Positions 1 to 5,829 of a DNA stretch of 12,844 nt are shown here, one piece after another. Both the position numbers and the translations under genes were made by a program. Every line of letters begins with the position of its first letter. Positions within the stretch are counted from its first letter, which is position 1. Source of the stretch: JBQTIP01 sp052388025 (lineage in GTDB: Bacteria; Actinomycetota; UBA4738; HRBIN12); assembly GCA_052388025.1 (NCBI GenBank), contig JBQTIP010000006.1:1-12844 (forward strand). The letters run 5' to 3'. Below the pieces are notes generated by a model. That model saw only the letters and a list, made by a program, of their open reading frames with translations, ran no database searches and was not told where the DNA came from.

Positions 1-356
1 TGCTCTCGGACGGGCTGCACGCCGCCAACTACCACGGCCAGGAGGACGTCACGGGGCGGACCGAGGCGACGCTCGAGGTGTCGACTACGAGCAGCTCGGG
101 TGTGGTCTTCTCCCCAACCGTGCTCATCGGCTCGCCTGGGCAGACTATCCAGCTCACCCTCCGCAACCCGGACCGCCGGGGAACGGAGCGACAGCAGCAC
201 AACTTCAACATCGACGAGCTTGGGATCGTCAAGGTGGAGGTCCCCTACGGCGAGGAGGTCGCGATCACGGTTTCGTTTCCCGAGTCCGGCGGCCTGCGCT
301 TCTACTGCGCCTACCACGTGAGGTTCGGGCAGCAGGGGGAGCTACTGGTGGCCTGA
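1..356 (+). CDS. Cupredoxin-domain protein (3' part, start outside window)
   Basis: The frame is open from the window edge (first full codon at base 3) to TGA at 354-356, giving 117 visible residues. The piece is one small beta-sandwich domain of the plastocyanin/cupredoxin type, as found in secreted or membrane-anchored copper proteins of Actinobacteria. Visible support: an NxGxxxHNF-like His (H66 of the visible part), a PxGxxxxVTVxFPxxG strand pattern, and the C-terminal loop FYCAYH with Cys102 and His105, i.e. C-x2-H. These are the usual type 1 copper ligands. The residue at the normal axial Met position (GMxG in relatives) is Gln110 (GQQG). The N-terminus, and so any signal peptide or lipobox, is not in the window. 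Electron transfer or copper handling is inferred from the fold. The gene is convergent with rpmA, 33 nt away. Confidence 0.75.
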   Translation, partial: LSDGLHAANYHGQEDVTGRTEATLEVSTTSSSGVVFSPTVLIGSPGQTIQLTLRNPDRRGTERQQHNFNIDELGIVKVEVPYGEEVAITVSFPESGGLRFYCAYHVRFGQQGELLVA

Positions 357-363
357 CTAGTCT

Positions 364-382
364 CCGCGATGTTGAGGCGCGG
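364..382. terminator. Weak hairpin between convergent genes
   Basis: CCGCG at 364-368 pairs with CGCGG at 378-382 across a 9-nt loop, in the 33-nt gap between the cupredoxin stop and the rpmA stop. It could stop transcription from both sides. There is no U-tract on either strand and the stem is only 5 bp, so support is weak; it may be incidental in GC-rich DNA. Confidence 0.25.
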
Positions 383-389
383 TGACCGG

Positions 390-644
390 CTACTTCGCCG
401 GGACGACCGACGCCAGCCGCCGACCGCGCGAGGAGTGAAATCGCACCACGCCGGGAACGAGGGCGAACAAGGTGTCGTCGCCGCCCTTGCCGACGCCCGC
501 GCCCGCGTGGATCCGGGTCCCGCGCTGGCGCACGATGACGGAGCCGGCGGGAACTTCCTGCCCGCCGAAGGCCTTCACGCCGAGCCGTTTGGACCCGGAG
601 TCCCGGCCGTTCCTCGAGGAACCTCCACCCTTCTTGTGCGCCAT
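390..644 (-). CDS. rpmA: 50S ribosomal protein L27
   Basis: Encodes 84 residues, the normal size for bacterial L27, a large-subunit protein whose N-terminal tail reaches toward the peptidyl transferase centre. The sequence starts MAHKKGGGSSRNGRDS and continues with KRLGVKAFGGQ, the L27 signature, then GSVIVRQRGTR and HAGAGVGKGGDDTLFAL. There is no Firmicutes-style N-terminal extension needing proteolytic cleavage: the Gly-rich tail follows Met-Ala directly. ATG is at 644 and TAG at 390-392. The gene is last in the rne-rplU-rpmA operon, 29 nt after rplU. No strong Shine-Dalgarno is visible, so it is probably translated from the shared mRNA. In many Actinobacteria obg follows; here the next gene is convergent and obg is absent. 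Confidence 0.97.
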   Translation of the reverse strand: MAHKKGGGSSRNGRDSGSKRLGVKAFGGQEVPAGSVIVRQRGTRIHAGAGVGKGGDDTLFALVPGVVRFHSSRGRRLASVVPAK

Positions 645-673
645 GGCTCGACTACGGTATCAAACGACCGGGC

Positions 674-1081
674 CTAGTCGGCCTCCGCCGGAGCGGCCTC
701 GGCCTCCGCCGGAGCGGCCTCGACCTCCGCCTCGGCCGTGGCAGCCGCCGTCTTCTTCGTTGCGGGCTTCTTCGCGCCCAGGCTCACCTCGGAGATCTCG
801 AGGAGCGTCATGAGCTGGCGATGCCCCTGGCGCTTCGCGGATCCGGTCTTCGGTTTGTACCGGAACACCCGGATCTTCTCGCCCTTCTGGTCACCGAGGG
901 TCTTGGCGGTGACCACGGCCTTCTCGGCGTCCTTGCCGAAATGGGTCTTGCCCTCGTCGTCCACCACCAGGATCGGACGGAAGGTCACCGTCTCACCTTC
1001 GGTCGTCAAGTGTTCGACCTCGATCACGTCACCCGTCTTGACCTTCTGCTGCTTCCCGCCCGTCTTGATCACCGCGTACAT
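674..1081 (-). CDS. rplU: 50S ribosomal protein L21 with acidic C-terminal tail
   Basis: Encodes 135 residues. Residues 1-102 are a normal L21, a 23S rRNA-binding protein of the large subunit: MYAVIKTGGKQ at the start, FRPILVV in the middle, and the basic YKPKTGSAKRQGHRQ segment that contacts rRNA. Residues 103-135 are an Ala/Glu/Lys-rich extension ending in a repeated AAPAEAE unit. Part of it is encoded by two perfect 21-bp repeats (681-722). Typical L21 is about 103 residues, so the tail is an addition; low-complexity tails on ribosomal proteins are common in high-GC Actinobacteria. ATG is at 1081, 15 nt after the RNase E/G stop, with a GGGGGA-type ribosome site. It is followed by rpmA. Confidence 0.96.
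   Translation of the reverse strand: MYAVIKTGGKQQKVKTGDVIEVEHLTTEGETVTFRPILVVDDEGKTHFGKDAEKAVVTAKTLGDQKGEKIRVFRYKPKTGSAKRQGHRQLMTLLEISEVSLGAKKPATKKTAAATAEAEVEAAPAEAEAAPAEAD
681..722 (-). repeat. Two perfect tandem 21-bp repeats inside rplU
   Basis: The 21-bp unit beginning GCCTCCGCCGG occurs at 681-701 and again without change at 702-722, followed by a decayed partial copy. It is in frame with rplU and encodes a seven-residue Ala/Glu/Pro unit in the acidic C-terminal tail, so copy-number changes would lengthen or shorten the tail without frameshift. Confidence 0.85.
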
Positions 1082-1096
1082 GGCCCGTCCCCCGTC

Positions 1097-2965
1097 TCAC
1101 ACCTCGTAGGTCAACAGCACTCCCCGGCCCTCGCAGGTCGGGCAGGTCTCCGAGAACGACTCCAGGAGCCCGCCCGAGACGCGCTTCCGGGTCACCTCGA
1201 GCAGGCCCAGCGGGCTGATGTCGAAGACCTGCGACCGCGTCTTGTCCTGGGCCATCGCGTTTTTCAGCGTATCGATGACGTTCTTCTTGTTCTGCTCGAG
1301 GAGCATATCGATGAAGTCGATGATGATCATGCCGCCGATGTCCCGCAGCCGGAGCTGCCGGGCCACCTCCTGCGCAGCCTCGAGGTTCGTCTTCACGACG
1401 GTCTCCTCCAGGTTCGTCTTGCCGACGTGCTTGCCGGTGTTGACGTCGATGACGGTCATGGCCTCGGTGCGCTCGATGATCAGGTAGCCGCCGGATGGGA
1501 GCCACACCTTCCGGTCGAGGCCCTTATGGATCTGCTCGACGACGTGGAACTCCTCGAAAACCGGGAGCTTGCCCTCGTGCAGACGGACGTTCTCGACCAG
1601 ATCCGGCGCCACGCCCCCGAGGTACTCGGTGACCTGCTGATAGACGCGGGGCGAGTCGGTGACAAGCTCCCGGAACTCTTCGTCGGTGAAGAGGTCCCGG
1701 ACGGCTCTGACGGTGAGCTCGGGCTCCTCGTAGAGCACGTGCGGCGCCTTGGCCCGCTTCGCCCGCTTCTCGATGCCGTCCCACTCCTCGACGAGGCGGG
1801 CGACGTCGGCAGCGAGCGCCTCCTCGCCCGCCCCCTCAGCCGCGGTCCGGACGATGACCCCGTGGGCCTCGGGACGGATGTTCTTCATGACTGCCTTCAG
1901 GCGCCGGCGCTCGTCGTCGGGCAGCCTTCGGCTGATCCCGGACACGTCGGAGTTCGGCACGAGAACGAGGTACCTGCCCGGCATGCTGATCTGGGCGGTC
2001 AGGCGCGACCCCTTGCCGCCCATCGGGTCCTTCGTGACCTGCACGAGGACGGACTGCCCGCTCTTCAGCACGTGCTCGATACGGGGCGGCGGGCCATCCA
2101 GATCGTCGTTCGAGTAGTTGACCTCGCCCGCGTACAGAACGGCGTTGCGGCCCCGGCCTATGTCCACGAACGCGGCCTCCATGCCGGGGAGCACGTTCTG
2201 CACGCGCCCGAGGTAGACGTTGCCGACCAGCGAGCGCACCCCGGCGCGGGTCACGTAGTGCTGGACCAGCTCACGGTTCTCCAGCACCGCGATCTGGTCG
2301 CGCTCGCCGTGCTCGGTGATGACCATGACCTTGTCCCTGACTCGCCTGATGACCGGCGCGGGCTCACGGCGGCGCCGCCCCGAGGTCGTGCGCGCCCGCC
2401 GGAGCCGGGTCGAGCCGGTGGCGGCCCCATCCTTCTCGGCGGGCTTCGCACGGGTCCGCTTGGCCGGCACCTTGGCATCCGTGGCCTGCGCCTGCTTCAC
2501 CTCGGCCACCTCGGCCTTCTCGGCCCTCTCGGCCTTCGCGGTCTTGGCGGCCCCGGTCGCTCGCCGGGTCCGGCTGCGCGTGCGCTTCGCCTCTGCGGGC
2601 GCCTGGGAGTCCGGCTCGGACGGAGCCGGCTCGCCGGCAGGCGTTGCGTCGCCCGGCTCGCCTGAGGCGGCCGGTTTCCTCGCCCGGCCGCGGCCGCCGC
2701 GACGCCTGCGACGACGCCCCGAGCTGGTCCTGGGCCCACCGGCGGCCGTTTCCTCGCCGGCAGCAGGGGCGTCGGCCGGTGCGGGTGCAGCTGCTTCCGG
2801 AGCGTCCGGCTCGGGTACGGCCGTGGCGGCTTTGACGGTCGCGGAACCGGAGCCGCGGCCGCCGCGACCCCGTCCGCCTCGGCGCCTGCGACTCCTGCGC
2901 GGGCCGCTTGCCGCCTCGCCTTCGTCCCCCGCGGGGGCGACTGCCACGTCGGCCTGGTCGGTCAT
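1097..2965 (-). CDS. rne: Ribonuclease E/G family endoribonuclease
   Basis: A 622-residue protein with the catalytic core of RNase E/G, the single-strand endonuclease that starts mRNA decay and processes rRNA. Residues 1-210 are low complexity: three Arg/Gly-rich basic blocks (about 22-40, 83-97, 186-209) separated by Ala/Pro/Glu stretches. The core begins near residue 213; an S1 domain follows (about 244-325, VGNVYLGRVQNVLPG). The metal-binding aspartates are D507 (VIDVNTG) and D550 (IIIDFID), spaced 43 residues as in E. coli D303/D346. The zinc-link Cys pair is C608/C611 (CPTCEGRG). The protein ends seven residues later, so the post-link small domain of E. coli RNase E/G is missing. ATG at 2965 has GGGAGAG 6 nt upstream. 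First gene of the operon with rplU and rpmA. It could equally be named rng. Confidence 0.95.
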   Translation of the reverse strand: MTDQADVAVAPAGDEGEAASGPRRSRRRRGGRGRGGRGSGSATVKAATAVPEPDAPEAAAPAPADAPAAGEETAAGGPRTSSGRRRRRRGGRGRARKPAASGEPGDATPAGEPAPSEPDSQAPAEAKRTRSRTRRATGAAKTAKAERAEKAEVAEVKQAQATDAKVPAKRTRAKPAEKDGAATGSTRLRRARTTSGRRRREPAPVIRRVRDKVMVITEHGERDQIAVLENRELVQHYVTRAGVRSLVGNVYLGRVQNVLPGMEAAFVDIGRGRNAVLYAGEVNYSNDDLDGPPPRIEHVLKSGQSVLVQVTKDPMGGKGSRLTAQISMPGRYLVLVPNSDVSGISRRLPDDERRRLKAVMKNIRPEAHGVIVRTAAEGAGEEALAADVARLVEEWDGIEKRAKRAKAPHVLYEEPELTVRAVRDLFTDEEFRELVTDSPRVYQQVTEYLGGVAPDLVENVRLHEGKLPVFEEFHVVEQIHKGLDRKVWLPSGGYLIIERTEAMTVIDVNTGKHVGKTNLEETVVKTNLEAAQEVARQLRLRDIGGMIIIDFIDMLLEQNKKNVIDTLKNAMAQDKTRSQVFDISPLGLLEVTRKRVSGGLLESFSETCPTCEGRGVLLTYEV

Positions 2966-2971
2966 CGATAT

Positions 2972-2978
2972 CTCTCCC
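2972..2978 (-). promoter_or_regulatory. Ribosome binding site of the RNase E/G gene
   Basis: On the minus strand GGGAGAG lies 6 nt before the ATG at 2965. This is one of the clearer Shine-Dalgarno sequences in the window and supports that start, although the protein begins with a long low-complexity arm. Confidence 0.6.
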
Positions 2979-3326
2979 TTCCCGCTCGCCGAGGTGCCGG
3001 GCGCAAGTGCGCCGCGCCGGAAGGGGCGAAGTCATTTCGGGTCGACGTGGAACCGGCGATCAGCGAGCAGGGCCCGATCGGCCCGCGTCGGGGTCCGCCT
3101 GTTGTGATGCGCCGGAAGCTGCCCGACGGACGATGCCCGCCCGGGGCTCCCTCGCGCGCGTCGTCGCGCACCGATAACGCCCTTGTCCGGCGCCGGCCTC
3201 AACCTGCGGAGCCCGCGGCCTGCCGGGATCTCCCCGGGGCCTGCGGGGCCCTGGCCATGCGCCACTCGTACCTCGCCTGGGTGCCGCGGCTCTCGGCCAC
3301 GGTCCGGCGAGCACACCTGTCCTGCG

Positions 3327-3332
3327 AGCATA
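3327..3332 (-). promoter_or_regulatory. Possible -10 box for the rne-rplU-rpmA operon
   Basis: The minus strand reads TATGCT here, which fits the TANNNT -10 pattern used by actinobacterial housekeeping sigma factors. No good -35 is found 16-18 nt upstream. If used, the rne leader would be about 355 nt. Weak evidence from one hexamer. Confidence 0.2.
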
Positions 3333-3493
3333 GCAAGTTCACCGGCATCTCACGGGGAACCGGCCTAACACCGACCGCTCGGTTCGGTCGTGACTAGTCA
3401 TTTGTGCCCAGTCGTGCTGTCGGTCTCGCTCGGGACAGGAACCGGAACTCTGCCGGATACATCGCCGGCGCTTTCGCGGCGACACTCTGGTGC

Positions 3494-4675
3494 ATGAGCC
3501 ACGCTTCCCCAACGCGGTCGGCTTGGGTCGCCCCACCCGACCGAGCCCCCGACCGGGTGAAGGTCATGGTGGTCGACGACAACGCGGGCTTCCGCGAGTC
3601 GCTCACGGCGCTGCTCGATACCGAGGAGCTCCTGGTGGTCGGCGAGGCGGGGTCCGGCATGGAGGCGCTCGAGATGGTTCTCGCGGTTGCCCCCGACGTG
3701 GTGCTCATGGACGTTCGCATGCCGGCCATGGACGGAATCGAGACGACCCGAAGGCTCAAGAAGCTCCGTCCCTCGGTGGGGGTGGTGGCACTCTCGGGCC
3801 ACGAGGACCAGGAGATCGTCCGCGGGATGCTCGTGGCCGGCGCCTCGGGGTACGTCCTCAAGGACTCCGACGGAGACGAGATCATCCAGGCGGTGATGGA
3901 GGCGGCCCTGGGCGGCGCGATCCTGTCGCCGGCGATCACGCCCACGGTCATCGAGGAGCTGACGGAGGCGCTCGATCGGGAGCGGCGAAGGGCGCAGGAG
4001 CTAGAGGAGGCGCAGTCCGCCCTCGTGGAGCGGTCGGCCAGGCGCCAGGAGCTCGTCGCGAGGCTCAGCCACGAGCTCCGGACCCCCATGACCGTGATCC
4101 TCGGTATGGCCCAAACCCTTGCCAAGGGCATCGCGAAGCCGGACCAGCATGAGGAGATGCTGGCCCGCCTGGTGGGCCGCGCAGCCGACTTGGCTCGGCT
4201 GCTGGATCGATTCGAGCTCACGATCGACGCGGGGCTCACCGAGCAGATCGACCTCCTCGGGATGGCCCGTGACGTGGCGGCGGGACATCCGCGGGTGAGC
4301 GTGGTCGCGGAGCGCCGGCTGCCGGAGGCGAGCCTCAATCCGCTGGCGGCGCGGAGGGTCCTCGAGGAGCTGGTCGACAACGCCGAGCGCTTCTCGCCCG
4401 AGGGCAGCCCGGTCGACATCCGGATCGGCCTCGGCACATCCCGGCTCGAGGTCCGGGTCGTGGACCGCGGCCATGGGATCGACCACGCCGACCGGGAGCG
4501 GATCTTCGCCGCCCTGGAGCAGCTCGAGGAGCTGAACGTGCGGACCCATCAGGGCGCGGGGCTCGGACTGTCCATGTCGAGGACCGCGGCGCAGGCCATG
4601 GACGGCGACGTCGTCCTCGAGTCCTCCGGATCCGGCGGTTCCACGTTCCTGTGGACGGTGGCGCTCGACGGCTGA
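3494..4675 (+). CDS. Receiver domain-histidine kinase fusion (soluble hybrid sensor)
   Basis: Encodes 393 residues from ATG 3494. Residues about 21-140 are a response-regulator receiver of the NarL/FixJ type: acidic pair D28/D29 (VVDDN), phospho-acceptor D73 (LMDVRMP), S101 and K123 (YVLKD). Residues about 150-188 are charged and helical, probably a coiled coil. A HisKA segment follows with H193 in LSHELRTP, then a HATPase domain: N box EELVDNAERF (N296), G1 DRGHGID (D324), G2 GAGLGLS. No membrane segment or DNA-binding domain is present. It probably receives phosphate from, or passes it to, a partner encoded elsewhere. The start is uncertain: GTG 3557 gives a minimal receiver start, GTG 3404 is also open, and none has a clear Shine-Dalgarno. 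It converges on rodA with 14 nt between stops. Confidence 0.88.
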   Translation: MSHASPTRSAWVAPPDRAPDRVKVMVVDDNAGFRESLTALLDTEELLVVGEAGSGMEALEMVLAVAPDVVLMDVRMPAMDGIETTRRLKKLRPSVGVVALSGHEDQEIVRGMLVAGASGYVLKDSDGDEIIQAVMEAALGGAILSPAITPTVIEELTEALDRERRRAQELEEAQSALVERSARRQELVARLSHELRTPMTVILGMAQTLAKGIAKPDQHEEMLARLVGRAADLARLLDRFELTIDAGLTEQIDLLGMARDVAAGHPRVSVVAERRLPEASLNPLAARRVLEELVDNAERFSPEGSPVDIRIGLGTSRLEVRVVDRGHGIDHADRERIFAALEQLEELNVRTHQGAGLGLSMSRTAAQAMDGDVVLESSGSGGSTFLWTVALDG

Positions 4676-4689
4676 AGCCCGCCTCGTCC

Positions 4690-5829
4690 CTACTTGAAGC
4701 GGCGCATGTGCACGTTGAGCAGGAGGCCAACCGCCGCGCAGTTGGCGAGGAGCGAGCTTCCACCGTACGAGACGAACGGCAACGGGATCCCCGTGATCGG
4801 CATGATCCCGACCGTCATGCCGATGTTCACGAAGATCTGGATCGCGAACATCGATGCGATTCCCGCGGCGACGTAGGTACCGAACGGATCCTTGGACAAG
4901 AGGGCGATCCGGAACGCGCGCCAGATGAGCACCCCGAACAACAGCAGCAGGACCGACGAGCCCACGAACCCGAACTCCTCCCCCACCACCGTGAATATGA
5001 AGTCGGTGTGCTGCGCGGGGACGAAGTCGAGGTTCGTCTGCGTCCCGTTCTTGTACCCGAGCCCGGTGAGTCCGCCGGCGCCGATGGCGATCTCCGATTG
5101 CGTCTTGTTGTAGCCGGTTCGCTGCGGATCCGCCTCCGGGTCCAGGAACGAAGTCAGGCGCGAGATCTGATAGTCCTTCACGACGCCGAGCTGGAAGGCG
5201 CCGAAGATCAGAACGCCTGCGGTGAGGGCGAGAACTCCAAGGTAGCGGGGGCTGGCACCGGCCACGACCAGGATGCCCACCAGGATCGCGGCGAGGACCA
5301 TCGTCGTCCCGACGTCCGGCTGGAAGAACACGAGCAACATGGGGAACGCCGCAAGCGCCGCCGCCCGGTAGGTCTCCTGGAGCGAGAGGTCCGGGACCCG
5401 CAGCTCCGAAAGGAACGCCGCGAGCATCACGATCATCGCGATCTTCACGTACTCCGAGGGCGCGAACTGGAAGCCGAAGAGCTCGAACCAGCGCTGGGCG
5501 CCGGCGGTCGTCGTCCCGAGCGGAGTTCTCACCAGCACCAGCAGGATCAGCATGCCGGCGTAGAGGAGCCCCGCGTAGACCTTCGCGAAGCGGTAGTCGA
5601 ACGTCGCGGCGAGGAGCACCACGATAGTCCCCAGGGCGAGGGCCGTGAGCTGCTTCTTCAGGAAGGTCCCGGGGTCGAGCCGGAGCGACGCGAGCGATTG
5701 GTTAGTGGCCGAGTAGATCATGAAGAGGCCCACCACGGAGAGCGCCAGGGCCGTGATCAGCAGCAAGGGGTCCAGGTGCCTGATCGGCCGGCGCTCGGCC
5801 GGGAAGCTGCGTCCGGCGACGAGGTCCAT
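4690..5829 (-). CDS. rodA: SEDS-family peptidoglycan glycosyltransferase RodA
   Basis: A 379-residue polytopic membrane protein of the SEDS family (RodA/FtsW). It polymerises lipid II into glycan strands during cell elongation, working with the class B penicillin-binding protein PBP2. About ten hydrophobic segments are visible. Family motifs: AQRW (R113), APSEYVK (E126, K129), QPDVGTT (D172), the extracellular VPAQHTDFIF loop with D276 at the place of the catalytic Asp, and the C-terminal PLPFVSYGGSS. The ATG follows the pbp2 TAG with no base between (TAGATG), which suggests coupled translation and about equal output. RodA rather than FtsW is chosen because of the adjacent pbp2 and mre genes. 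Last gene of the elongasome operon. Confidence 0.95.
   Translation of the reverse strand: MDLVAGRSFPAERRPIRHLDPLLLITALALSVVGLFMIYSATNQSLASLRLDPGTFLKKQLTALALGTIVVLLAATFDYRFAKVYAGLLYAGMLILLVLVRTPLGTTTAGAQRWFELFGFQFAPSEYVKIAMIVMLAAFLSELRVPDLSLQETYRAAALAAFPMLLVFFQPDVGTTMVLAAILVGILVVAGASPRYLGVLALTAGVLIFGAFQLGVVKDYQISRLTSFLDPEADPQRTGYNKTQSEIAIGAGGLTGLGYKNGTQTNLDFVPAQHTDFIFTVVGEEFGFVGSSVLLLLFGVLIWRAFRIALLSKDPFGTYVAAGIASMFAIQIFVNIGMTVGIMPITGIPLPFVSYGGSSLLANCAAVGLLLNVHMRRFK

Larger units (their letters stand above)
2966..3493. other. Intergenic region between divergent rne and receiver-kinase genes
   Basis: 528 nt separate the two divergent starts. Frames open across it on both strands give Arg/Pro-rich translations with no recognisable family, so I see no gene. 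I looked for tRNA, tmRNA and RNase P RNA signatures and found none. It must contain the rne operon promoter and probably the kinase promoter. Small GC-rich inverted repeats occur: GGCGC/GCGCC at 3000-3013, GGGCC/GGCCC at 3070-3084, and a bulged stem at 3370-3388. TGACTAGTCA at 3391-3400 is a perfect 10-bp palindrome. A long structured leader for rne is possible; E. coli rne has a long autoregulatory leader, but no similarity to it is visible. Confidence 0.6.

Noticed and set aside
821..2665. 614-codon open frame on the + strand opposite rplU and rne
   Set aside because: It is antisense to two clear genes, and its Leu/Asp/Arg/Val-rich translation has no domain; long antisense frames are expected at this GC content.
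3000..3013. GGCGC-AAGT-GCGCC hairpin upstream of rne as a terminator or riboswitch
   Set aside because: A 5-bp stem in GC-rich DNA without U-tract or known riboswitch features is too weak to call.
3047..3397. Open frame of 116 codons in the rne upstream gap
   Set aside because: Arg/Pro-rich composition, no ribosome site, no family resemblance; comparable frames occur on other strands of the same stretch.
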